Shown here piece by piece: positions 1 to 13,400 of a stretch of DNA of 64,000 nucleotides. Under the pieces are notes generated by a model. That model made no database searches and was not told the origin of the DNA. It saw nothing but the letters and a program-made list of their open reading frames with translations. A program made the position numbers and the translations under genes. The stretch is from Hippopus hippopus (lineage: Eukaryota; Mollusca; Bivalvia; Cardiida; Cardiidae), in the NCBI GenBank assembly GCA_946811185.2, contig OX328096.1, positions 70,679,345 to 70,743,344 on the forward strand, read 5' to 3'. Position 1 is the first letter of the stretch; each line of letters starts with the position of its first letter.

Positions 1-423
1 CCACTACACAATTTTCGAAAATATTGTAGGAAAAGAAACAATAGCTTGTTTCAGGCAACTGATTCTTTTCCCATTTTTTCCAGCATAGTATAAAGCATAG
101 TATAAGAATACATAATTCTTTAAAAGTAATGCAAAGATATAGAATAAAATAAACCATTTTGTTTATGACAGATTAATTCATATTCTAACATGACACGTAA
201 ATTCGGCTCTATAAACACAATGCAACGTAAGTGTGGTAAAATCTATGTCATTCTATATAGAGTGACGTCATTCTGTATAAAGTAAGTCGCTTGTCACTTT
301 TACATGTCTTCGCCCTCTGATATTTTATCAATGAAGGTCACTTGATGTCAACAAATTGTTATTTTCCGCTCCTTGACTGAGGAGGAAGGAAATTCCTCAA
401 GGCTTTACTGATATTAACTGTTT
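1..423. other. Intron, nothing recognised
   Basis: AT-rich; a TGACGTCATTCTGTATAAAG stretch near 263 has a CRE-like core, but nothing else supports a regulatory role. Confidence 0.5.
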
Positions 424-613
424 AAACTAGAGCTGTCACTGAATGTGACTTTATACCCCTGCCAGCGCTTTGACAGTATTTTGTACACAGACGGACACAT
501 GGACGGACACACGGACGGACACATGGACGGACGCACGGACGGACGGACACACGGACAGACAGGCTGATTCCAGTATACCCCCGAAAACATTCGTTTTGCG
601 GGGGTATAATAAA
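424..613 (+). mobile_element. Short pearl-like element without core repeats
   Basis: Left AACTAGAGCTGTCACTGAAT; a GGACGGACACATGGACGG-type tract at 491-568; right hairpin TACCCCCGAAAACATTCG then TTTTGCGGGGGTATAAT. Confidence 0.7.
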
Positions 614-661
614 AACTGACAACTATGGAACTATATGAAATGTTACCAGTAAACATATGTA

Positions 662-1994
662 CGAGGGTTGTTCGATATGTAATGTGTATTGTACGATATC
701 TCAAAAGCATTTGACTCAAATAGTGAAATGAACATTACATCCCTTCAAAGTATTCTCCGTGGTTTGAAATACATAATTTCAATCTCTGAATCCATTTCTG
801 AAATGCGTCAAGGTACGCTGATTTAGGTAGACCTCTGAGGCACTGACTGTTGGCTGAGCCAAGGGCTTGTCGGGACTTGTAACGACGACCAGATAAGAAC
901 TTTTTAAGTTTTGGAAAAAGGAAAAAGTCGCATGGGGCTAGATCTGGAGAGTATGGTGGGTGTGGCAAGACGGTAACCTTCTCCGACTTCAAAAATTGCT
1001 TCACAAGCTCAGATGTATGTGATGAAGCATTATCATTAAGTAGACGAACATGCCAAATCCTGATACAGGGCGTCGTTTAAGATAATATTTCTTGACCTTT
1101 TTTAGTATTACATCTCGGTAATACCGACCTGTAACACTTTTGCCCTTCGGCACCGGAATTTGTACGGCTATACCATCACATGAGAAGAATATGCAATAAA
1201 GAACCTTTTTTGTGCTTGTGCTTCTTTTGGCAACTACAGGCCTTCTACCGTGTTTAGTTAGCCATATTTTGTTTCCAATTTTTCTTACTGGTTCGAAATA
1301 GTGAACCGATGTTTTGTCACCAGTAACAATGTCTGCAAATTGTCTTTGATTGAATCTGGGAAACATTTTGAGCAATTGCTTAGCGGTTTGTACTCGTACC
1401 CGTTTTTGGTCATCTGTCAATATATGAGGTATCCATCAGAAATCTTTTGTACTTTAAAAATACGCTTCAAAATGAAATGCACCCGCGATAGCGATATGCC
1501 AACAGCGTTGGCAATATCACGAATCGTGTATCTACCATCATTTTCAATTATTTCCCAGACTTTTGAGACATTTGCCTTGCCTGTTAAAGTCACAGGTTGG
1601 CCAGATTTTGCTGCATCTTTGACGGACTCTGTGCCAGTCAGAAATTTCTTTCTCCAACTACGAACTGTTTCATAAGATACCTTATCAGACCCATAAACTT
1701 CCCCAAATTCAGTAAAAATCTGCATTACCGAATGACCGAGTTTTGTGCGAACTTTCATATAAGCTCTAATTTCTTCAATATTCTTAATCTGTTTCCCAAC
1801 CATTTTTACAACAGTGGTCAACGACTAGCTCTACTGAAATGACTATAAGTTTAAAACTATTGGAGCTGAAGGCTTGTGTTTATACCATTGGAAAGGTATT
1901 GAATAGAGCTATTCAAGCGTATCATCATCCACGAAATCGTGCAAAGCGTTATCGCGCTGTGGTACAATACACATTATATATCGAACAGCCCTAG
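662..1994 (-). mobile_element. Mariner element copy A (1333 bp) with frameshifted transposase
   Basis: Terminal inverted repeats start CGAGGGTTGTTC and are flanked by TA on both sides (660-661 and 1995-1996). The transposase (minus strand, from 1821) falls in three frames: 1417-1821 (helix-turn-helix N-terminus), 1001-1420, and 735-1004. It is a D,D34D mariner: TGD, a DNA motif (LNDNASSH in the shifted frame) and SPDLAPCD are all recognisable, so all three catalytic Asp codons survive. The breaks are small indels near 1420 and 1060. No functional protein is expected. Confidence 0.92.
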
Positions 1995-2374
1995 TAAATC
2001 AAATGTCTTTTCAAGCTGAAGATTAGTTCAAAATTGACCTGTGTTGCATTGGAAATGAGATTGGGAGTGGGTGGAATAATATTCAGAGCATTTGAAGCAA
2101 CTTCAACTCTTGTGCTTGGCAATACATTCATTCTTCTTTGTCAGAAAATATAACAGTACAAAGGTACAGTTTTTTTTTTTGGTTGTGTTTGATGCCTAAG
2201 GTTTTAATGAAATTTTGATTCTTTTCATATTTACCGACTGGGCAGTGGGGTTTTGTTTTGGCAAGTAAGTGGAACAGACGTGGTTTATTCAATGGAATAT
2301 TATCTGCATCCGCGTTTTTACTCTAAGTTTGAACTTGTTTTCCTTTGATTAAGAGTTGGACATGTTAGAATTGA

Positions 2375-2541
2375 AATAATCTTCTTTCTATCGTGGTTTA
2401 TCATTCAATAAACCATGTTGTGAGTTATGAGGTGCAATGAATAACCCACTTGGGGTATCGCCCTTGTGGATTATTTATTGTGCCTCATATATAACAACCT
2501 TGGTTTATTGAATGATAAACCACGATAGAAAGAAAATTATT
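2375..2541. repeat. Fold-back element, 167 bp
   Basis: Arms of about 70 bp: TTCTTTCTATCGTGGTTTAT and TCATTCAATAAACCA at left, mirrored at right, with a short loop. No ORF. Confidence 0.85.
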
Positions 2542-2750
2542 TCTTAAACAAACCAGCATTCATAAGCAACTAGCAATACTCAACGTTTTCTAAAATTATA
2601 CTCAGAAATTAGTAGAGTCAAGTATTGAAAATGTATAGTCCAAATTCCTGTATGTAAAGAAGTGAAAAATTACCATCTTTGAAAATTCTGAATTAAAAAA
2701 AAAAAAATTTCACTCTAAGATATTTACTGGTCTTTTATGAAATTAGATAC

Positions 2751-2875
2751 CTGATCCACAGAATAATAGTGTGTTATCATGAGCATTGATATACTCTAGT
2801 GATGTAATTCGGGAGTTTTTGGGATTTCCATTCCCCAAATATCCCAACCTTGGACCCTGCTCCCAGTCCCAAAAC
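2751..2875 (-). CDS. RPTOR: RPTOR exon 24 (WD40 blade)
   Basis: 125 bases, phase 2 to 1: completes Thr, then [47 protein letters not shown] matches human FWDWEKGEKL, and [15 protein letters not shown] matches NGNPRYTRVTAMEYLN. The donor is gtatct. No later exon is visible between here and position 1. Confidence 0.93.
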
Positions 2876-5800
2876 CTGTAAAAAAAATACAATTCATTTA
2901 AACCTTATACCAGTTGATCAGATTTAAAACAACTGACAATTTTTCGTACAGATGGGTGCAATTATAGTCTATGTATTTTTCTTTTATATTTCACATGATG
3001 GAGAAAAGAGAAAAATATACATGTGCTATGCTCTGGCACGAGGTGATTTAATGCATCTCTGTGATGCATCATACCAAGCAAATCTTTACATAATTATGGA
3101 TCTATAGATCTGTTCTGTCTAAAATACAACTTCATCGTGAGGTAGAATGATCCTTGGACATGCAGAAAATTCACCAATAGCAAAAGGGTTCAGCCCATGC
3201 CAGCCTGCACAGACTGAGCAGGTTGACATGGGTCGATACTTTTTTCCAGATGCATTAAACCCCCTTTTCACAAAACATGGTTCATATATAACACTAAATT
3301 CAAGATCATTATCTCAATATTACAAAATATCAAGAGAACAAGTATAAATTATACTGCTTTAAATTGACTGTTTGTACAGTGTTCTATGCCACTTTCAATT
3401 ATAATTCAGTTACATCACAGTGGCCAGCGCACCCACCTATGCATTCCTGGTATATCCTTTCACCATTACATGCTCTAAGGCCTTTTTGAAGCCAAAGGCT
3501 ACATTTCCACAACAATGATCTGTCATGAGAGAGGAATGATTCAATGATAAAATGACTATCATCTATCACCATAGTCTACCCAAGAATTGAATTCAAACTC
3601 CTGCACTACCCTTGTATACAAATAACTGAGCTACCAGGATCAGGGTCCGTAAGCACCAATCTTTCTTGGTTTTTCATTTCATTCCAAGTCTAATACTAGA
3701 TCTCAGAAAATAACACAACTTCTGACTGGCTAAACCAAATGGTTTCACAATCCATGAGTCTAAATGTCCCTTTGTACAGTGTTAACACAGATTGGCCATG
3801 CCCTGGCAAGAGGAAGTTTGATGCATTTCTGTGATGCAACATACTAAGTCATTCATTACATACTTATGGACCTATAAAATTCACTTTGTCTAACATCTGC
3901 CAAATCATAAGGTAGAATGGTCCTTTGACATGCAGAAAATTGTCCATTAGCAAAGAGTTTCAACCCATGTCAGCCTGCACAGACTGCACAGGTTAACATT
4001 GGTAGGTAATTTTTGTAGATGCATTTAATACCCTTTTCACAGAACATGTTACGACTCATAAGATTCTAGAAGAAAACTAAGTAAGTTGTGAGTACAGACT
4101 TACGTAATCCCATCTTTGCTATCTGCCACTGCCAACTCCGATTCATACGGATGAAATTTGATCACAGATGGAATGCCTTGATTTTTATTTACAAATATCT
4201 CATTATCCATTCTATTGAATCCTAAAAACAAAAAGACAAACTTTCATGACAAAATCTTGGACTGGACCAAATTGAAGGCATTTGCAGGCAACAAATTAAA
4301 TGAAGCTAAAATGATGATTTCTGCCTTTGATAGTGTAGAAAACATTGCGGGAAAAAGAGAAAATGCCAGTGGTCAGCCTTTTTTCTTTTTCCCATAATGT
4401 TTTCAAAAGCACATTTAATCAAGGTCTTTAAAAGTTGGGATTGTGTGGTAAGGGTTAACCTTTACAAAACAATCACGAGTTTAACGATCTAGTAGACAAC
4501 ATTTGAAAACTTGTGGGAAATGGAGAAAATGCTAGTAAACAGCACTTTCCCCTTTTCCCAGTATGTTCCCTTCCTTTTCAAAGACAAATCCCATCATTTC
4601 AGCCACATTCATCTTCAAATGCTTTTTACAGAGAGGTCTAAAATTTTGTTGTGTGGTAAAGGATTAACTCTTATCAGACAACAAAATGAGAAACTTGTCC
4701 TAATTGAAAGCATTTACGGATTAAAAATTACATGATACTCAATAATGGGGTGTATTTATCATACGCCAGAAAACAATGCAGAAAAGGACAAAATTGTGGT
4801 TTCTGGAATTTTCCCAAAATGCTTTACATACCTTATTCTCCTGGGTCATAAAATCTGGGGAATGTCTGGAAAAGGATTGACTAGTAAAAGTACTGATGTA
4901 GGGGAAATTAGCATTTTCAGTCATTAGCAAACATAAAAATATTACAGTTTCAGAGCTCTTTCTTCCAAAACTATCTTTAAGAATATCAAACAGTGTAGAA
5001 CCAAGATCAGACAGCAAATTCTGTACAGTTTGACATTGGTATAAGAACTTAAGCTTGGATCTTGAGGACGTTGTGAAACAAGACTTAATATCTCATTATC
5101 ATACCCCTTTATATTCTTCATAAACAATCCACACAAGATACAGTACTCTCTGGTATTACCTCTATACCACACAACGAAACTTTAGAATAGTCCAAATTGT
5201 AAACATTTGCAGATGGAAAAAATAAATGAGACCCAAAAATGAAAAGTTGTCTTGGGAAGGGCAGAAATCATGGCGAGAATGTTTTCAAAGGTTTTTTTTT
5301 TCTCAGAATCGTTAAACAGATGATATGGTAAAGGGTAAAACATGTGTATAAAATAATGTTCTGATATTTTTAGATAAAAGATAACTTCAATTAAAGTGAA
5401 TCTATTTTCAGTTTCTATACTAAAAATTGAAAGCATCCAAGAAAGATATAAAATACATGGACAAAGCATTCTCAAGATGTAATTTTTCCGTATGTCTGAA
5501 TGTTTTTTTAAAAAAAAGGTATTCTACAGGGGCATCAAAATACATATGGAGTCTTCAGCTCAAATGACTGCAATTGATTTTCAGTGAAATTTGTTAGTCA
5601 CTAAAAAGAGCATAACTGTGTAACAAGAGGGCCATGATGGCCCTGAAGTCGCTCACCTGAGCCTTTTGATCAAACATGACCCATTTCCAATCTCTTCACA
5701 GATATTAAGACAAACACTCTGACAAACACTCATTAGTACTGGGCTTACAAATATGGCCTCTAGAGTGCACACAAGCTTTTTCTAGAATTTGTCTCAGCGG

Positions 5801-7406
5801 CCTACTTGACATGTAGAAATTATCCAGACATACATTCCGACAAACTTTCATGAGCATTTGAGAGAAAATGTGGCCTGTAGGGTGTATAAAAGGTTTTTCC
5901 GAGATTTGACCTAGTGACCTAGACCTAAGATATTACCAAGACAAACATTCAAAGCAAATTTCAAGATTATTGGACTAAAAATGTGGCCTCCAGAGCATAC
6001 ACACGGTTTTTCAAGGATGAAACTTGGTGACCTAGTTTTTATTCCATGTGACCCATTTTCAAACTCATGCAAGATATCATCAAGACAAACATTCTAACAA
6101 AAGTTTAAAGAATATTGGACTGTAAAGTCTGTAATTATAGTACAAAAGGGTTTTCCGAGATTTGACCTTGTGACCTAGTTTTTTATCCAACATGACCCAT
6201 TTTCATATTAGTCTAAGAAATTATCAAGACAAACATTCTGACCGAATTTCAAGATTATTAGACTGAAAATGTGGCCTCTAGAGCTTACATGAGGTTTTTC
6301 TAAGATTTGACCTGGTGGCCTAGCTTTAGGCCCGACATGACCCATTTTCACACTCATCCAAGCCATCGTCATGACAAAAATTCTGACCAACTTTACAGAG
6401 CATTGGACTGAAAATGTGGCTTCTGGAGCGTACACAAGGTTTTTCAAAGATTTGACCTAGTGACCTAGTTTTTGACCCCATATGGCCCACTTTGGAAAAC
6501 GTCTGCGATATTATCAAGACAAACATTCTGACCAAATTTCAAGAGTATAGGACAGAAAATGTGGCTTCTAGAGCGTACACAAGGTTTTTCTAAGATTTGA
6601 CCTGGTGACCTAGTTTTTGACCCAACATGGCCCGTTTTCAAATATGTCAGAGATATCAACAAGACAAACATTCTGACCAAGTTTAAAAAGTATTGGACTG
6701 AAAATGTGGCCTGTAGAGCGTACACAAGGTTTTTCTAAGATTTGACCTGGTGACTTAGTTTTTGACCCGCTATGGCCCATTTTCAAACATATCCGAGATA
6801 TCAGCAAGACAAACATTCTGACCAATTTTCAGGAGTATTGGACTGAAAATATGGCATCTAGAGCGTACACAAGGTTTTTTTTTTAAGATTTGACCCGATG
6901 ACCTAGTTTTTGACCCGAAATGGCCCATTTTCACACTCCTCCGACATATCATCAAGACAAACATTCTGACCAAGTTTAATGAGTATCGGAATGAAAATGT
7001 GGCCTCTAGAGCGTACACAAGGTTTTTCTAAGATTTGACCTAGTGACCTAGGTTTTGACCCAACATGACCCATTTTCGAACTTGTCCAAGATATCATCAA
7101 GGCAAACATTCTGATGAAGTTTCATGAGTATCAGACTGAAAATATGGCCTCTAGAGCATACACAAGGTAAAAAGTTGATGACGGACGACGGACACAGCAC
7201 GATCACAATAGCTCACCATGAGCACTTCGTGTTCAGGTGAGCTAAAAATACTTTGATGGTTACCTGCCCTTGTTGTGCAGGTTCCCCCTTTGTTAATTAA
7301 AAACCTCTCCATGATAGAAGTAAATAACCACCATAATAACAGATATTATAAATTTCAAAGTTTTTGCAAAATGATGACAACACAGACAATGACAGTTCAT
7401 GACAAA

Positions 7407-7481
<75 letters not shown>

Positions 7482-10400
7482 AGAGAGCTTGACAAATACT
7501 TTGTTGTATACATTAGGCAATACTGACTATGTACACTTGTACTTGTCAAATAAAATATCTGTTCTGTTCTGTTCTCTTTGAAAACAGTCCAGCTAATAAT
7601 CTGATGTGAAAAATTACCAGCTTTCAACTGTTCATCTTGGGCCTCAGATCTAACTTTACAGTTTCTGTCAAACCTGTACTGTTTCTCAAGGAAGGAAGGA
7701 CTCTCGGAGTCTTCTTCATCAGATAGTCTCATAGTTGGCTGTACAAACTGTTTACAACTCCACTCAAAAAACTCTGTACGCACTGTCTGAGACACATTCT
7801 GTGCTGACTCCTTCTCCATGTCTCTGTCCTCAACCTGTCAGATTGAAGTCGTACCCCTTTACCGCAATCCTAAGTTTTAATAACCTTCAGGAAGTAGCCT
7901 GTTGAAAACATTGTTGGAGAAGCAGAAAATGCTGTTAACCAGCATTTTCCCCTTTTCCCACTATGTTTTGTACCCTTCATAAACAACTTGCACCGTTTGA
8001 GCCACATTCCATTAATTGTCTGCAAATGCTTTGAATATAGAAAATTTTTGTCACTTGGTAAAAAGTTAATACAGTCTAACATACAGAACAGAACTGAGTT
8101 TCCAACCCTATAGCCTATTACAGATTCAGTCGCTTTTATAAACAGAAACATTACCCTCAGTCTGCAAAAACATGTTGTCTGATCTTTGATACGAGGGTTG
8201 TTCAATATGCAATGTGTATTGTACGATATCTCAAAAGCATTCGACTCAAATAGTAAAATGAACATTACATCTCTTCAAAGTATTCTCCGCGGTTTGAAAT
8301 ACAAAATTTCAATCTCTGAATCCATTTCTGAAATGCATCAAGGTACGCTGATTTAGGTAGACCTCTGAGGCACTGACTGATGGCTGAGCCAAGGGCTTGT
8401 CGGGACTTGTAATGACAACCAGATAAGAACTTTTTAAGTTTTGGAAAAACGAAAAAGTTGCATGGGGCTAGATCTGGAGAGTATGGTGGGTGTGGCAAGA
8501 CGGTAACCTTCTCCGACTTCAAAAATTGCTTCACAAGCTCAGATGTATGTGATGAAGCATTATCATGAAGTAGACGAACATGCCTAAATCCTGACACAGG
8601 GCGTCGTTTAAGATAATATTTCTTGACCTTTTTTAGTATAACATCTCGGTAATACTGACCTGTAACACTTTTGCCCTTCGACACCGGAATTTGTACGGCT
8701 ATACCATCACATGAGAAGAATATGCAATAAAGAACCTTCTTTGCGCTTATGCTTCTTTTGGCAACTACAGGCCTTCTACCGTGTTTAGTTAGCCATATTT
8801 TGTTTTCAATTTTTCTTACTGGTTCGAAATAGTGAACCCATGTTTCGTAACCAGTAACAATGTTTGCAAATTGTCTTTGATTGAATTTGGGAAACATTTG
8901 AGCAATTGCTTAGCGGTTTGTACTCGTACCCGTTTTTGGTCATCTGTCAATATATGCGGTATCCATCTGGCAGAAATCTTTCGTACTTTCAAAATACGCT
9001 TCAAAATGAAATGCACCCGCGATAGCTATATGCCAACAGCATATATCACGAATCGTGTATCTACCATCACTTTCAATTATTTCCCTGACTTTTGAGACAT
9101 TTGCCTTGCCTGTTACAGTCACAGGTTGGCCAGATTTTGCTGCATCTTTGACGGACTCTGTGCCAGTCAGAAATTTCTTTCTCCACCTACAAACTGTCTC
9201 ATAAGATACCTTATCAGACCCATAAACTTCCCCAAATTCAGTAAAAATCTGCATTACCGAATGACCGAGTTTTGTGCGAACTTTTATATAAGCTCTAATT
9301 TCTTTAATATTCTTAATCCGTTTCCCAACCATTTTTACAACAGTGGTCAACGACTAGCTCTACTGAAATGACTATAAGTTTAAAACTATGTGGAGATGAA
9401 GGCTCGTGTTTATACCGTTGGAAAGGTATTGAATAGAGCTATTCAAGCGTATCATCATCCACGAAATCGTGCAAAGCGTTATTGTGCTGTGGTACAATAG
9501 ACATTACATATCGAACAACCCTCGTATATATGGTTTGTTATTTCTTAAATATTCTGGGCAAACCAGCCTTGCAATTAAATAATTAGCTAGCAATAAAACT
9601 GTAGAATTGCTTATATTTAAAGCAATAATTGTAGAAAACAAAATAGATGAAGCTCTAATGGGTTATAATTGTCTTCCTAAATGGAAGAAAATATTGCAGG
9701 GAAAGGAGAAAATGCTGCTTACCAGCATTTTCTCCTTTTCCTACAATGTGTTCAAAGGCCTGCTTTAGGGTTGTTAAAACCCAAAATTATTTTCTAACAG
9801 TTTTTAAGTCTGCATTACTTATTAAATTTTTTCTCTATTTTTTTCCCCTTTCCCAAACAACAAATTATTGATTCTTTCAAACTAAAACTAACTCTGGAAA
9901 TCAAATCCAAAATAGGTACAAATGTGCTGCAACTCTCTGATAGGGTAAAAAGCATTGTGAGAAAAGGGGAAAATGCTATTTCCCAGCATTATCGCCTTTT
10001 CCCACAATGTTTTCCCATAGCTTTAGAATGACAAAAATGACTTATATGCAATTCCAAAAGCCACATCCAGATTTAGAAAACATAGTGGGAAAAAGAGAAA
10101 AATCTTCTCTCTCAACGTTGTTAAAACTCGAGACTGTGTGGTAAATGGTAAAAAACTTTGTAGGAAACGGAGAAAATGTTGGTAACCATTATCTAATCCT
10201 GTACCCTCAATGTTTTCTACCTTTTACTAAAATTTCTATCAATAGAGCTACATAAATGTCTATTCAAAACAGGTGGGTCTGAAATTCTTTCACCTGGAAT
10301 ATTTTTCTTCAGTTTAACAAGTAAATGAGTTGCTGACTTTGGCAAATACCTCTCTCCTTCTAACATAAAAGGTTTATAATAGCACCAACAAAAACACAAG

Positions 10401-13400
10401 TACAGTCAGATATGACATTTGTAATGTTTATCACTTACCACACTAGGGCCCTTATCATACATTTTTCTGTATCTAGAGAACTGTGCTGAATGTTGATATG
10501 GACTGGTTGGGTTACTTGTTACACCCTGTCTCTGCATGATGCTTTGACTGTGTTCCCCGGACTCTTCATATACACTGCTTAATTGTGGTGGGGTTCTGTT
10601 TTAATACAAACAAGAGCATACATGCTTGGCTGCAGGAGCTTTTTCAGAAAAAAAAATCTATGTTGAAAAGGAGGCATAACTGTGTCAAAAATAACGTAGG
10701 GTCACCTGCCCTTTTATGATTTCCTTTTTTGACCGCAGCTAGCCAAAGTTTGAAGTTAATTTCTTTAGTTAAGACATATATGAGAAAATGTCAAAATGTT
10801 TGCCCAATGATAGTGATATAAACAATGGCAGGGTTATCAAAATACCTTTATATTTTCAAAAAAAAAAAAAAAAAAAAAAAAAATTCTGTTAGAAGTTTTC
10901 AATTAAAGTTTTCAAGACTTCTGTGCTTAAAAATGTTTTCAAAACAAAATCAATTAATGACACTTTAGTACAACTGACACATGAAGATTTGACTAACAAT
11001 TAACAACAAATCCGTAGAGAAAGATGATGGATGGCAGGAAAAATATTTCAGTCATGGGTCTGCGAACTTTGGTTACACTCTTCAGAAAGTATAACCATAT
11101 TGTGTAAGCCCTATTATTGTTTCTTTTATCTCTTTACTCTTTACCAAATGAAAAAATTTCAGAATTGTCCAGATTGAAAGGCTTAATGTGGCTAAAATGA
11201 TAAGATTTGTGTTCGAAGGAGTAGGAAAAATTCTGGGAATAAGGAGAAAATGCTGGAAACCAGCATTTTCTTCTTTACCACAGTGTTTTCAAAAGCCTTG
11301 TTTTTATGTTGTAAAAACTCAGGATTATGACAATGTTCTCCAAAGCCTTCTTGCGTAGCCTCGTCAAAAATCCAAATTGTGTGGTAAAATGTTAACGAGG
11401 CCCAAACAAACAACTTCTGCCTTACCCAACAGGAGTATTATATAGCACCCTGTTTGATGGACTAGAAGGGGCAGAATGAGATGATGAAGATCCGCCAAGC
11501 ATCTGTCGAGGTTTGGAAGCAGAAACCTGGAATAAATTTTTTGTATGTTTTCACAAACATGGCAAAAAAAGGATTGCATTACATCAGTTCATTTTCCTCT
11601 TTATATCTGATTAGCTCACCCACTCAGTACACAGGTGAACGGCCGGCGACAGTGTCTCAAATCATATAATGATTTGAGACACTGTTGCTTGCTGTTCACC
11701 TGTGAGCGACAGTGTTTCAAATCATATAATGATTTGAGACACTGTTGCTTGCTGTAAACCTGTGACTCCGATTTTAACTTTATACCAAACAACACAATTT
11801 TGGACTCATCCAAATCCAGTGCACTTGCATACAGCAAGATAAATGTGGCTAAAATGATGAAAATTGTCTTTAAAAGGGTAGAAAACACTGTGGGAAAGGG
11901 AGAAAATGTTGGTTACCAGCATTTTGTCCTTTTCCCCACTATGTATTCATACGGCCTTTTCCCCAGGGAGGTTAAAACTCTAGATTGTCCTGCAAAAGGT
12001 TTATAAAAACTTTTGGGCTCTCCCTAACTTATTAGCCCACCAAAAATTGCAGCATAGGACTTCAACACTTTCCCCTATGGACAAATTTTAGCCCCCTTCT
12101 AATTTCAAAACATCTGTAGAAAGAGTTTGAATTTGGTACAAATAAGCCAAACTTTCCCGATAAATGTAAAAAACATTGTGGGATAAGGACAAAATGCTGG
12201 TTACCAAAAAAGGGGCATAAATGGGTCAAAAAATATTTTGATGGTTACCTGCAGTTGTTGTATGGGTTCTTCACCTATTGATAGTTAACAACCAGTCCAA
12301 GTCTGAAGCACATAATTATGTTCAGTAATGACAGTTACATTGATGTCAAAATTCACTGGAAAAGAAGACTACATAGCTAATATGTTAAAAAATCCACTTA
12401 CTTTGACTTTAACCACATTCATAAGACTCTTTGCCATACTGGCCACCTCAGGATAAGGGTCACTGACCAGCTGTAGGAGAGTTTTCCACACACTTGTGTA
12501 GACATTATTGAACATAATAGTGGATATTGCACTGCTAGAGACTGCCCTTGGCATACGTGGCTGTGGTGATAGTACATCCGGTGGAGGGAAACTGTCCATG
12601 GAACTGTTGAGACCAGAATGTGATGTGGTTGGTGGAAATGCTGACGTTGAGGAGGAAGTGCTTGTAGCTGTAATAGTTAAAATATTACAATAGTATTGAT
12701 GGTAATTTTTCTTCCTTATTGATATAAATCTTCTTGATTCAAGTTTGGCCTAACTTATTAGGCTCAATTTCTTACATTGTACTACAGTTAAAATTGCATA
12801 TGATTATTAATTCTTTACAACAGGACAAAAATTCATACTTGTACAAAGTAAAAGCATTTCCAGATGTCAAATTAGATAAGACTCAAATAATGGGATAAGT
12901 TCATGAAAGGGTAGATAAAATTGTGGGAAAAGGATAAAATGTGGGCAGAGAGTGGCAGCACTAGCTCCCACATTAATATTGAATTTTTAATTTCTTTTAT
13001 GAGAAACATGTCTATAATTCTCTACCACACAATCCCAAGTTTTAATGACCCTGAAAAAGGTGCCTTTTAAAAGTATTGTAAGAAAAGGAGAAATAACTGT
13101 AACCATCATTTTCTCTTTTTCTCACAATGTTTTCTACCCTATCAGAGACAGAAATCATCATTTGAGATTCTTTCTATTTTTTTGTCTGCAAATCCTTTCA
13201 ATTTGGACAAGTCTAAGATTTTGTCTTTTGGTAAAGAGTTAAATCAAAGCAGTTATTTATCAATAATCTTTCACTGGCAGAAGTCATATTATTCACTGCC
13301 AAAAGAATGTTCCTCCACATTTTTTATACAGTAATACTGGGGAAAGCTTAAACACAAAAGGTCAAAGAACAAAGCTTAGTGCATAAATATCTTACAGGAA

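Noticed and set aside
6208..7109. Series of 70-85-codon frames on the minus strand
   Set aside because: Each is one turn of the 145-bp pearl core repeat (repeated FGQNVCL and VGSKTRS words); no gene.
5650..7170. CRISPR array
   Set aside because: The repeat units are contiguous, about 145 bp, with no spacer structure, in an animal genome.
7275..7819. Open frames with RERERE or SLSLSL runs
   Set aside because: Translation of the (GA)n microsatellite. Only the part at 7618-7834 on the minus strand is real (RPTOR exon 22).
12508..12693. Plus-strand frame opposite RPTOR exon 19
   Set aside because: Shadow of a well-supported coding exon on the other strand.
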